Of a stretch of DNA of 34,166 nucleotides, positions 8,429-16,243 are shown one piece after another. Location of the stretch: assembly GCF_000981895.1 (NCBI RefSeq), contig NZ_LATD01000157.1:1-34166 (forward strand), in the 5' to 3' direction. The first letter of the stretch is position 1. Each line of letters opens with the position of its first letter. The DNA comes from Streptomyces odonnellii (GTDB lineage: Bacteria > Actinomycetota > Actinomycetes > Streptomycetales > Streptomycetaceae). The position numbers and the translations under genes were made by a program. The notes under the pieces are model-generated. The model was given only the letters and a program-made list of their open reading frames with translations, did no database searches and had not been told where the DNA came from.

Positions 8429-9122
8429 GGAGCTTCAAACGGCCCGAGGTGGACCAATCGTTGGCGGCGATATCGCCCCGAATATGCTCCCTCTGTCCAT
8501 TGCAGGCTCCGACCGAACCTACGATCTTTATGGCGTGCTCGACAACAACGGCAAGCCGAACCTTGAAAAAGCCAAGAAGGAACTCCAGGCGTGCGGCAAA
8601 CCGAACGGCTTCTCTACGACCATTGCCGTGCGCAAGAACATACCCGTCGAGTTGGAAACCGCTGCAGCCCTGAAGAAGGCACTGAGGAAAGTTAATATCA
8701 CCACCACGATCGACCCGATTGACGGCGCCGCAACGTTTCGAGTATTTCAGTCACCCAAGGCGGTGAAGGATAGAGGGTACGGCATCATCCTCTGGGGTTT
8801 CGCTGCCGATTTTCCAACCGGTCAAGGTTTCTTGCGACCCTTGGCCGATGGGCGATTTATCCTGGAGGCGGCTAACATCAACCACAGTGAACTCAACGAT
8901 CCGGAGATCAACGCGCTGTTCGACGATGCAATTGTCGAACGAGATCCGATCAAGGCGGGAATAATTTACCGGCAGATCAACCGCAAAGTCTCCGAGAATG
9001 CCGTTTACCTGCCCATTACTTATGAAAAGATCACGATGTGGCGCGGTCCTCGATTGGTCAATGCATACGCAGCCGACTCCTACTATGGCCGCTATGACTA
9101 CGTGTCATTTGGTGTGAAATAG
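8361..9122 (+). pseudogene. Peptide ABC transporter solute-binding protein (family 5), C-terminal remnant
   Basis: In-frame sequence from about 8370 reads VKPLDNVHCRKAI, then GGPIVGGDIAPNM, AGSDRTYDLYGVLD, GYGIILWGFAADFPTG and YDYVSFGVK to the stop at 9122. This is the C-terminal 250 residues of an oligopeptide/dipeptide-binding lipoprotein, normally about 550-600 aa. The signal peptide, lipobox and N-terminal lobe are missing. The break falls inside the 3' end of the HTH-NACHT-LRR gene, which reads through the first 60 bases in another frame. The rest of this frame is open. No transporter partner follows. A permease fragment of the same transporter class occurs at 22.5 kb, but nothing shows they were once adjacent. 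Confidence 0.85.
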
Positions 9123-9189
9123 AAAATTACTTATTGATCCGAAACGCTTTGGGTTCAGCGTTGACGGTGTGTGAGTGAGCTGGTGGGGG

Positions 9190-9624
9190 ATGTGCGAACT
9201 GGTCGTCGAGTACGACCGGGTGGGAGCGCGTACCTTCGCGTTTCTGCTGTACACCGTCGACCGCCACGAGGGTGCGTTGTACTGGTGGCGCTTCGCCGCA
9301 GGTGCTGGCGATCTGCTCGCCGCCTACCACGCCGCGGTCGGATCCGTTCCCGACGCCCGGGTGTGGCGGGCCTTTTCCCGGATGCTCGGCTACACCGAGC
9401 AGCACGTGCCCCAGCCAGTCCGCGTCCCCCGTTATCTTTTTCGCGGTCCTGGAGGAGGGCCGCTGGCCTCGGGGCCCGGCATGGCTGTTCCCCCTGTCGA
9501 AGGTATGACCTGGGGGGTGGTGTCACCGGGCCCGAGAGGCGTCGTTGGAGACGCTGATGAGAGGTCCGACTACCGCCTGGCCTGGCGCAATGCCCGGCAT
9601 CCCGCGGGCGGTAGGTCTGCATAA
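9190..9624 (+). CDS. Hypothetical protein, possibly a fragment
   Basis: This encodes about 144 aa from ATG 9190 (MCELVVEYDR) with a GGTGGGGG ribosome-binding site directly upstream. Third codon positions are strongly GC, and the peptide looks like a folded helical domain (ARTFAFLLYTVDRHEG, ALYWWRFAAGAGDLLAAY, ARVWRAFSRMLGY), so I treat it as real at least up to about residue 85. The tail is Gly/Pro-rich and of lower coding quality. I do not recognise the family. It lies between transporter and transposase remnants, so it may be a C-terminal piece of a larger protein. Confidence 0.45.
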   Translation: MCELVVEYDRVGARTFAFLLYTVDRHEGALYWWRFAAGAGDLLAAYHAAVGSVPDARVWRAFSRMLGYTEQHVPQPVRVPRYLFRGPGGGPLASGPGMAVPPVEGMTWGVVSPGPRGVVGDADERSDYRLAWRNARHPAGGRSA

Positions 9625-9691
9625 CGTGGATGCGCGCATACGACGCCAACGCCCTGGCCAGCACCGCACGAACCCTGTTCCGGAGGATGGT

Positions 9692-9853
9692 TTGTACGAC
9701 ATCGACGACGTGGGCGTCTTCCTCGGCCTGGACGTCGGCAAGAGTGCCCATCACGGGCACGGGCTGACTCCGGCCGGGAAGAAGGTCTTCGACAAGCAGC
9801 TGCCCAACAGCGAGCCGAAGCCGCGGGCCGTCTTCGACAAGCTGGCCGCTAAG
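9692..9853 (+). pseudogene. IS110-family transposase, N-terminal stub
   Basis: A TTG start with GGAGG five bases upstream opens MYDIDDVGVFLGLDVGKSAHHG, followed by GLTPAGKKVFDKQLPNSEPK and KLAAK. FLGLDVGK carries the first catalytic Asp of the DEDD (RuvC-like) nuclease domain of IS110 transposases, normally about 400 aa. Only about 54 residues remain before an IS5-family element begins near 9854. No downstream part is found on the other side of that element, so insertion alone does not explain the loss. Confidence 0.8.
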
Positions 9854-10716
9854 ACCGTGTCCTACATGGTCAGTTTGAGGAACCGTTTGTAGCAGCAGAG
9901 AGCGGATGCCAGTCCGAGAAAGGCGAGGTAGTTGCCTGGTTTCCGCTCATAACGGTGGTTGAGACGGCGGTAGCCGGTCAGACAGGACATGGTGCGTTCG
10001 ATGACCCACCGTCGGCGGCCGAGTCGTTCACTCGAGTCGATGCCCTTGCGGGCGATGCGGACGCCGATGCGCTTGCCCCATAGCCATCGCCGCAGGTGAG
10101 GGATGTCGTACGCCTTGTCTGCATGAAGGCGCACAGGTTTGGAATCGGTTGCGTGGGATCCGTGTCCCATGTGGAAATGGGACAGCATCGGCTTCAGAGC
10201 GAGGCTGTCGTGGGTGTTCGCCGCGGAGAGCCCGACCCGTAAGGGCAGTCCGTTCGCGTCGGACAGGACATGCATCTTGGAACCGGGCTTACCCCGGTCC
10301 ACGGGGCTCGGACCAGTGAGTTCGCCCCCCTTTTTTAGCGCGGACACGAGCGGAGTCGAGGACCGCACGCGACAGGTCGACCAGGTCTTGCCCGTCCAGG
10401 AACTGGAGAACCTTCTGATGCAGCCGGCCCCAAACTCCGGCGCGGGACCAAATGACGAAGCGGCGATGCACGGTCGACTTCGACGCTCCGAAACACGGCG
10501 GCAGCGCCCGCCAGGCACAGCCGCTGACCAGGACGTGAATGATCGCGGCAAACACTGCCTCATCATCGATGCTCGCGACTCCACCGCCCTGCGGACGCAC
10601 CCTCGCCGCTGGCAGCAACGGCCTTGCCAACTCCCACAAGCCGTCCGGAACGATCCATCCCCACCGTCCACTCCCCATGCCCAGCACAACCGCCAACTGA
10701 CCATGTAGGACACCGT
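9854..10716 (-). mobile_element. IS5-family insertion sequence, apparently complete
   Basis: An element of about 863 bp is bounded by inverted repeats. The left end ACCGTGTCCTACATGGTC starts near 9854, and its complement ends near 10716 with one mismatch in the first bases; 19 bp (9857-9875 and 10695-10713) match exactly. CTAAG lies outside both ends (9849-9853, 10717-10721). That could be a target duplication, but the flanks belong to two different truncated transposase genes, so chance or rearrangement is possible. Confidence 0.8.
9862..10681 (-). CDS. IS5-family DDE transposase, orfA/orfB with -1 frameshift
   Basis: OrfA starts near 10681 (MGSGRWGWIVPDGLWEL) and carries the N-terminal DNA-binding region and the start of the DDE domain (LVSGCAWRALPP, STVHRRFVIWSRAGVW, AVLDSARVRAKKGG). 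It ends at 10289. OrfB continues in the -1 frame from the same point with ELTGPSPVDRGKPGSKMHVL, LHADKAYD, RKGIDSSERLGRRRWVIERT (catalytic Glu) and YERKPGNYLAFLGLA. The switch lies at an A6G6 run (10325-10336), a typical slippery sequence in this IS group, so a fused transposase is expected. Both frames are undamaged and the terminal repeats are present, so this element may be active. Confidence 0.85.
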
Positions 10717-10734
10717 CTAAGGAGGAATGTCGAC

Positions 10735-11110
10735 GTGGCAGAACAGGCGATCGGCGCTGGTGGGAGCGTCGGGACGGAGCCAGTTGCTGACGTCGGCCGC
10801 GAGGACCAGGCGGCCGTCGCTGGCCTACGGCATGGGCAAGCCGGCCAGTACCTGCCGCAGCCGGTGCACGTCGATGTTCCCGCTGTTCAGGGCGTCAGGG
10901 CGACGTACATGGCGCCGTGCCGCGCCGGTGCTCAGCCACCAACGTTCAGGTCCACCGGCGCCCTCACCGGCCCGTCCGCACACAGCAGCGCGTCCGTGAG
11001 GTCGAACAGTTCGCCCCGCGAGCGGTCGGACAGTCGAATAAGTCCTCCCGGAAGCGTGACGCTTTTCGCGAATGCTTCACCCGGAACATGATCAGGCAGC
11101 AGACTCGCCT
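10735..11110 (-). pseudogene. Transposase remnant (NF041680-like DDE family)
   Basis: On the minus strand from about 11110, AFAKSVTLPGGLIRLSDRSR and GELFDLTDALLCADGPV are followed in another frame by DALNSGNIDVHRLRQVLAGLP, a stop codon, then DGRLVLAADVSNWLRPDAP and DRLFCHV. This order matches the N-terminus of a common Streptomyces transposase of about 450 aa. The copy has a frameshift near 10930, an internal stop, and is cut off before the IS5-family element at 10716. Only about the first quarter survives. The family name is from memory of related proteins. Confidence 0.65.
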
Positions 11111-11247
11111 TCACGGCCTTGGTCGTGGTCACGTGCATCCTTGGTCGGAGCGCCTGATCAGACAAAGGCCGCCTCAGCGTCCGGCGAACACCCAGGCGAG
11201 CGGCCCAGTTCGAGGAGCATTTCGACTCATCGATAGCCTGCATCACC

Positions 11248-11685
11248 ATGATGCGCGCTTGGATCCTGCCGATGCTGCTTGTGCTCAGCGGCTCAGCCGT
11301 CGCGACTGCGCAGGTCTTGAAGGGGAGCCCTGGCACAGCCGCAGCACTCCTGCTGGTGTTCGTGGCGTTCGCCAGCATGAACTCACCCCTGATCTTCCCG
11401 AGGCCGATCGGTGCGCAGGAGGCACAACGCCGCAGCGCGGTCGACGGACGACCGATCGTCTTCTGGCGACCGGGCTGCAAGTACTGCATACGACTGCGCA
11501 TCCGGCTGGGCCGCAGCGCCCGCCAGTTGCATTGGGTCAACATCTGGCGCGACCCGGCAGGAGCGGCAGTGGTGAGAGCAGCCAACGACGGCAACGAGAC
11601 CGTGCCGACCGTCGTCGTGGCGGGCCAGCCCCACACCAACCCCGATCCCGAATGGGTGCGCGAACAGCTCTTCCCTTCCGTGTGA
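11248..11685 (+). CDS. Membrane-anchored glutaredoxin/mycoredoxin-like protein
   Basis: This 145-aa protein has two N-terminal hydrophobic helices (about residues 5-22 and 30-50) followed by a thioredoxin-fold domain. The active-site motif CKYC lies at residues 77-80 in FWRPGCKYCIRL, and the cis-proline segment TVPTVVVAG is at 118-126. Actinobacterial mycoredoxins use a CxxC active site to reduce mycothiol-mixed disulfides. A membrane anchor would place the domain at the inner membrane face, but topology is not certain. Two ATGs (11248, 11251) are equally possible starts. Reading frame and both cysteines are intact although mobile elements flank it on both sides. Confidence 0.82.
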   Translation: MMRAWILPMLLVLSGSAVATAQVLKGSPGTAAALLLVFVAFASMNSPLIFPRPIGAQEAQRRSAVDGRPIVFWRPGCKYCIRLRIRLGRSARQLHWVNIWRDPAGAAVVRAANDGNETVPTVVVAGQPHTNPDPEWVREQLFPSV

Positions 11686-11800
11686 TCAGAAACCGCGCCC
11701 TACGGCGACGCGTCCGCAGACGCATGGACCTGACGCACAGCCTGGCGCCGGGGAGCCGACGCCGTGTCTTCCCAAGTGGCCCCTTCACTGGTGTCTAAGA

Positions 11801-12672
11801 GATCGTCTCAACTGGCTTGATCACTAGGCTGACTGCCGTGATGGCGATAGCCGAAAGACTGGTTTCGGACGGATTGTGGGAGCTGTTCCAGCGGGTGGTC
11901 CCGGCTGCACCGGTACGCCCGCAGGGTGGCGGCCGACGTCGGTATGGGGATCGGCAAGTGCTGGCGGCGATCGTGTTCGTAGCCACGACAGGCTGTACGT
12001 GGCGGCAGCTGCCGCCGGTCTTCGGCCCGTCGGGGCCTACCGCACACCGGCGGTTTACCGAGTGGAGCCGGGCACGGGTGTGGGGCAAGCTCCACCGCCT
12101 GGTCTTGGACGAGCTCGGCGCCCGCGGCAAGTTGGACTGGTCGCGGTGCGCAATCGACTCGGTGAACGTGCGGGCAACGAAAGGGGGGACCTTACGGGTC
12201 CGAATCCCGTAGATCGCGGTAAGAAGGGATCAAAGATCCACTTGATCACTGAAAGGACCGGGCTGCCCCTCTCCATCGGGATCTCTGCCGCAAACATGCA
12301 CGACAGCCAGGGCCTGCAACCCCTCGTTCGCGGCATCCCGCCCATCCGCTCGCGCCGTGGACCGCGTCGACGCCGGCCCGCAAAGCTGCATGCCGACAAG
12401 GGGTACGACTACGACCATCTGCGACGGTGGCTGCGCTGTCGGCACATCACGCCGCGCATCGCCCGTAAGGGCATCGAGTCCTCCCCGCGGCTGGGGCGCC
12501 ACCGCTGGACCGTGGAGCGCACGGTGGCGTGGCTGGCCGGGTGTCGCCGCCTGCACCGCCGCTACGAGCGCAAGGCCGCGCACTTCTTGGCTTTCGCTGG
12601 CATCGCCGCAACCCTGATCTGTTACCGCAGGCTGGTGGCCTGACCGAAGGAGGTGCCGAGGCTGAGATGATC
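11801..12672 (+). mobile_element. IS5-family insertion sequence, second type
   Basis: The element is about 872 bp with short imperfect inverted ends: GATCGTCTCAACT at 11801 against the complement of the sequence ending at 12672 (GATCATCTCAGCC). No clear target duplication is visible (left flank TCTAAGA, right flank CATGGCG). It is different from the IS5-family element at 9.9-10.7 kb. Confidence 0.7.
11838..12643 (+). CDS. IS5-family DDE transposase, orfA/orfB with -1 frameshift
   Basis: OrfA runs from about MAIAERLVSDGLWELFQ through TGCTWRQLPPVFGPSGPTAHRRF and DWSRCAIDSVNVRATKGG to a stop near 12212. OrfB continues in the -1 frame after the A3G6 run at 12180-12188 with DLTGPNPVDRGKKGSKIHL, LHADKGYDYDHLRRWL, RKGIESSPRLGRHRWTVERT (catalytic Glu) and YERKAAHFLAFAGIAAT. 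The exact orfA start is uncertain (11817 to 11838). Both frames are free of other damage, so a functional fusion by programmed frameshift is likely. Confidence 0.83.
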
Positions 12673-12754
12673 CATGGCGTAACCAGTTGCCCCACCAGGG
12701 CCTCGGACTGTTTCTTCACGCCGAGGCCGTGTGAGTACACCAGCGAGGTAGCCC

Positions 12755-13351
12755 GTGCCCGACTATCTGGCCGCCGTCACGGCGATGCTCGGACCGGCTC
12801 AGAACCGCTATGCGGACCCGTCGGCGTGGGACCGACTCCACGCAGAGTTCGACGTACGACTGCCGTCCGACTATCAGGTTCTCGTCGATGCATACGCTCC
12901 GATCGAGCTCAACGGCCATCTGTCCCTCTCCCGCCCGGCGACCGAGCGGTGGAACTTGGGCCAGCGAATACGGGATACGATCCGTGCCTGGTCTGAGGTG
13001 TCCTGGGGCGACCTCGACGCGGACGAGGACCCTCGCCTGCTGTTCGGACTCAAGGAGCTGAACTTCGGCACCCGCGACGGCCTGTGGCCGATCGCGAGTA
13101 CCGACCGAGGAGAGACGATCTTCCTCATTGCTGCGTCTGACACCTCGTGGCTCCTCGTCGAGGACGGAGAAGGCGGCTGGTCGCAGCACCGCATGAGCTT
13201 CGCCGAATGGCTCTACCGCTACCTCATCGGCGAGGATATGGCTGGCCCCAACAGCTCCGCCTTCTATCCCGGCCAGGTGCAACTACGCAGGCTCCCGATG
13301 ACTGCCGCCGAACGTCCAGAGCCCTGGAGCAGCCCGAAACGCGGCATGTAA
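12755..13351 (+). CDS. SMI1/KNR4 (SUKH) family protein, orphan immunity candidate
   Basis: This 198-aa soluble protein starts at GTG 12755 with GAGG six bases upstream. The N-terminal part has the SUKH pattern: WDRLHAEFDVRLPSDYQVLVDAYAPIELNG, then LSLSRP, and later DEDPRLLFGL, FGTRDGLWPIASTDRGETIFLI and WSQHRMSFAEWLYRYL. SUKH proteins are frequently immunity proteins for polymorphic toxins, usually placed just after the toxin gene. Here an IS5-family element ends 80 bp upstream and no toxin gene is visible, so any partner is lost or elsewhere. Function as immunity is family-level inference. Confidence 0.75.
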   Translation: MPDYLAAVTAMLGPAQNRYADPSAWDRLHAEFDVRLPSDYQVLVDAYAPIELNGHLSLSRPATERWNLGQRIRDTIRAWSEVSWGDLDADEDPRLLFGLKELNFGTRDGLWPIASTDRGETIFLIAASDTSWLLVEDGEGGWSQHRMSFAEWLYRYLIGEDMAGPNSSAFYPGQVQLRRLPMTAAERPEPWSSPKRGM

Positions 13352-13461
13352 GCCTGTCCCACCGCAGCAACTGGATGACGCTCCAACGCGAAAAGCAAAC
13401 CAAACGAGACGACCTCTAAGGCGAGCTGTCGGCGCGCTCGCCGAGCGGCTGTCCGGAAAGC

Positions 13462-13510
13462 GTCGGGTTATCCCGACAAGGCGAGCCCGACGTGTCGGGA
13501 TAACCCGACA
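13462..13510. promoter_or_regulatory. Two mirror-image 16-bp palindromes (operator pair or stem-loop)
   Basis: GTCGGGTTATCCCGAC (13462-13477) and GTCGGGATAACCCGAC (13494-13509) each have a perfect 6-bp stem around a 4-base centre. Each is the exact reverse complement of the other. Their repeat spacing is 32 bp, about three helical turns. They could be paired operator sites, or one long stem-loop with a 16-bp stem. They lie between the SUKH gene and the convergent gene ending at 13600. Confidence 0.7.
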
Positions 13511-13546
13511 CCGGAGACCGCTGCGCCGAGGCTACAGTCACGCGAA

Positions 13547-13579
13547 GGGGCCGGAGCCACTGACATTGGCGCCGGCCCC
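13547..13579. terminator. Strong hairpin terminator downstream of the 13.6 kb gene
   Basis: GGGGCCGG at 13547-13554 pairs with the CCGGCCCC ending at 13579, extended inside by GCCA/TGGC. It is placed 20 bp after the stop of the minus-strand gene ending at 13600, as expected for a factor-independent, U-poor streptomycete terminator. Confidence 0.65.
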
Positions 13580-13599
13580 CGCTGTTCATGTGCGCCAGG

Positions 13600-13980
13600 T
13601 CAGTCGACGTCCTCGTGTGGCTTGAGCAGCGCGAAGTACGTTGCGCGCTGCTCGTCGGTCAGCTTGCCGTCGAGCGAGAGGTCCCTGCGCAGGGCACGTA
13701 GCGTGTCGGTCGGCGGTACGTTCCACGTCGTGTGGGCCTGACGCTGGATCTCCCCGATAGTGGCGTACGCCTCGCCGGGGAAGTGGCGGATGAACCAGTC
13801 AAGCATCTTGCCCACTGGCACTGTCAGGTTCAGCAGAAACCAGGACCCCTTCTCCTTGGCCTCCTCGGCGTAGTCGGCGAAGTCGTGCATTACCGTCCCC
13901 TGCACGACTGTGCCGAGGGCTTCGGCAGGGATGATCTGGTCGAGGCTGACCGCGACGGACCAGGAGAGCACCTGGCCGGA
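13600..13980 (-). pseudogene. Hypothetical protein, probably N-terminally truncated
   Basis: About 127 residues read QAASGQVLSWSVAVSLDQII, AEEAKEKGSWFLLNLTVPVG, KMLDWFIRHFPGEAYATIG and TDEQRATYFALLKPHEDVD. Codon use is typical coding sequence and a terminator hairpin follows the stop. The frame stays open to 14016, but beyond about 13980 it lies over the start of an ArsR-type fragment on the other strand. The natural N-terminus therefore seems to have been replaced at a rearrangement junction. I do not recognise the family. Confidence 0.5.
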
Positions 13981-14352
13981 CGCGGCCTGCTTCTGGTGCC
14001 CTCGGTCATCTGCCACCGCACCCCTGTCACCTTCATCGACCCTGGACTGCCGCCCGTCCTCGTCTACCCCGTCACCAGGGAGCCCGGCTGGTGGGCCGAC
14101 CCCACCGAACGCACTCCAGGAGACGCACTTGTCCGCCTGCTCGGGCCCAGCAGAGCCGCCGCACTACGTGTGATCGAATACGGATGCACCACCGGTGAAC
14201 TCGCCCGGCGTATTGGTGTCACCCCGCCCACCGCCAGCCAGCACACCGCCGTCCTCCGGGAAGCGGACCTGATCGTCTCTCTTCGCCACCGCAACACAGT
14301 GGTCCACACCCTTACCCCCCTGGGAAGCGCACTCGTCACCGCGAACCCCTGA
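13975..14352 (+). pseudogene. ArsR-type winged-helix regulator, C-terminal remnant
   Basis: From about 13981 the frame reads RGLLLVPSVICHRTPVTF, LPPVLVYPVTREPGWW and then the winged helix: ALVRLLGPSRAAALRVI, TTGELARRIGVTPPTASQHT (recognition helix), VLREADLIVSLRHRNTVVHT and LTPLGSALV. This is the C-terminal third of the long actinobacterial ArsR-like regulators of about 330 aa. No start codon with a ribosome-binding site is present, and the N-terminal portion is missing at the junction with the convergent fragment. Confidence 0.72.
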
Positions 14353-14471
14353 CCAGTCCCCAGGTCCGAAACACGCACTCAGACGCCGGGCCCCGTGCTG
14401 CCGTCCGCATCGTTGAGGACAAGGCGCTGTTCCACGGCACGACGGGATTGGCCTGAATAACGACTACCTAG

Positions 14472-14765
14472 TAGGGCTTGGTCAGGTTGGTATCGGTTCT
14501 GGCATGTTGCGGTGGCAGGTGGGGCAGGCGCCGGTCCAGACCGCGAGGAGCGACTGCAGTTCGCGGGCGACCTTGTAGAGGCTCAGGCCGGCGCCGTCTC
14601 TTTTGGGGACCGGGTGATGCGCTGGAGGGTGCGGAAGGCGTGGGCGGCGGAGACGAGGGTGACGTGGTGGTGCCAGCCTCTCCAGGTGCGGCCTTCGAAG
14701 TGGGCCAGGCCCAGGGCCTGCTTCATCTCGCGGTAGTCGTGCTCGATCCTCCAGCGCAGTCGGTC
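14472..14765 (-). pseudogene. IS701-family transposase, C-terminal remnant with IS end
   Basis: Minus-strand sequence reads RLRWRIEHDYREMKQALGL and AHFEGRTWRGWHHHVTLVSA, then after a frameshift near 14590 GAGLSLYKVARELQSLL, VWTGACPTCHRNMPEPIPT and a stop at 14482-14484. These are the last 100 residues of an IS701-type transposase, including the catalytic Glu region. The IS end TAGGGCTTGGTCAGG begins at 14472 right after CTAG (14468-14471), the usual target type of this family. The N-terminal part should continue to the right of 14765, but an ISL3 fragment in the opposite orientation starts there instead. Confidence 0.78.
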
Positions 14766-15627
14766 CTGCGGGTGATTGGCGTGGACGATTTCGCCCTGCG
14801 CCGCCGTCGCCGCTACGCCACGATCATCACGGATGCCGAGACCGGTCGCGAGGCGGCCATGCTGGAGCCCTGGCTGCGCGAACATTCTGGTGTCGAGGTC
14901 GTGTGCTGTGACGGCTCGGCCACTTACGCCGAGGCCGTACGCCGTGCCCTGCCCGACGCGGTGCAGGTCAGCGACCGATGGCACCTCTGGCGAAATCTCT
15001 GTGACAAAGTCCTGCTTGAGGTCCGCTCGCACGCCGGCTGCTGGGCCACCATCAACCCGCACCGCCCCGGCGGAGTACACGAGCAGACCACGCGCGAACG
15101 CTGGAACAAGGTCTACATCAGTCCCTGTCACCCACCTGTTAGGGGAGATCGGGGAGCTGGGTTGCACCGGCAGCGCGAACCTGCTGGTCCGCTATCTCAA
15201 CCAGGGCCGTGCTGAAGGCGACCGCCCGGTCACAACCCCTCGTCACGCCAGCCGCCTCTTGTTCACCGACCCCGAAAACCTGCGTCCGAGGGAAACGACC
15301 CTGCTGGAGAAGATCGCAGCGGCCTGTCCGGAGATGACCGCACTCGCTGATCTGGTACGCGGCTTCGCCGCCCTGTTGAAACCGGCTGCGGGCAACGACG
15401 TGAAACTCACCGAGTGGGTCGCGGCGGCCCGTGCCGCCGACCTGCCCCACCTGCGCAGTCTCACAAACGGTCTCGAAATCGACCGGGCCGCGGTGGACGC
15501 CGGCCTCACCCTGCCCTACCACAACGGCCACACCGAAGGCGTCAACACCCGCACCAAGAGGATCAGGAGACAGAGGCACGGGCGCGCCGGATTCGACCTT
15601 CTCCGCCATCGCATCCTCCTGCCCTGA
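14766..15627 (+). pseudogene. ISL3-family transposase remnant, frameshifted
   Basis: GVDDFALRRRRRYATIITD, SGVEVVCCDGSATYAEAV and DAVQVSDRWHLWRNLCDKV belong to the catalytic core of ISL3 transposases. After a frame change near 15130, ELGCTGSANLLVRYLNQGR, LRSLTNGLEIDRAAVDAGLT, LPYHNGHTEGVNTRTKRIRR and AGFDLLRHRILLP complete the C-terminus. The N-terminal zinc-finger/HTH half is missing, and the segment between the catalytic core and the central region is shortened. It starts exactly where the IS701 remnant stops, so both lost their 5' halves at one junction. Confidence 0.78.
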
Positions 15628-15689
15628 CAGATACCCAGCGTTACCACCGACTACGGCCCCCAGCCGCTCGCTTTGACAGTCCCGCCTGA

Positions 15690-16175
15690 CGCCAGTCTTG
15701 AGCAGGGATCTGGCGATGTGGTTGGTCGGGTTGCGGAAGCCGAGTGTGGAGCCACGGAAGTGTTCGAGTCGGCCGTTGATCGCTTCGGCGGGTCCGTTGC
15801 TGGTGCCGGGACGGTCGAAGTGGGCCAGCCGTCGGGGGCTCGTTTCTTCAGCGTCCGTCCCGGGCTGGCGACCTCGACGAGCGCGGCCGGACCCCGGTGC
15901 TGACCGAGTCCATGGGCTTGGTCATGAGCTGACGGCCCTTCGCCCGGTCGGGTTCGCGGTAGGCGGCGATCACGCGCTGGTAGCGGCAGCGGTCTTGAAT
16001 CCCGTGAAGCCGTCCATCGCAATGACCTCGGCATTCTCCCGCCAGTCTTGAGGGCGTTCGGCGAGCCAGGTCTTGAAGGCCTGCTTGGAGCGGTCCTCGA
16101 CCAGGTCCAACCGTGCTGTGGGGTCAGGCTGCGGCGAGTCCGATGCGCAGTGCGGCAAGTGCAGGGTCTGGAGCG
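15690..16175 (-). pseudogene. Second ISL3-type transposase remnant, rearranged
   Basis: Minus-strand segments DRSKQAFKTWLAERPQDWRE and VIAMDGFTGFKTAAATS are typical of the catalytic domain of another ISL3-group transposase. In shifted frames AYREPDRAKGRQLMTK and GRTLKKRAPDGWPTS follow, then remains of the SNGPTEAINGRLEHLRG region. Several frame changes and an internal deletion are present, so no function is possible. It runs opposite to the other ISL3 remnant, and their 3' ends almost touch near 15.65 kb. Confidence 0.7.
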
Positions 16176-16243
16176 CGACACCGGCCGGTGCGCGTTGTGG
16201 GTCGCACACCGGCCCGTCCCGTCCGCCAGAGCGGTCGCTGCCG

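Noticed and set aside
9849..10721. CTAAG on both sides of the IS5-family element as proof of simple insertion
   Set aside because: The flanks belong to two different truncated genes, so the match may be chance; kept only as a possibility.
12183..12230. GGGTCCGAATCCCG resembling a tRNA T-arm
   Set aside because: It is inside the transposase frame (PNPVDRGK codons) and no cloverleaf can be formed.
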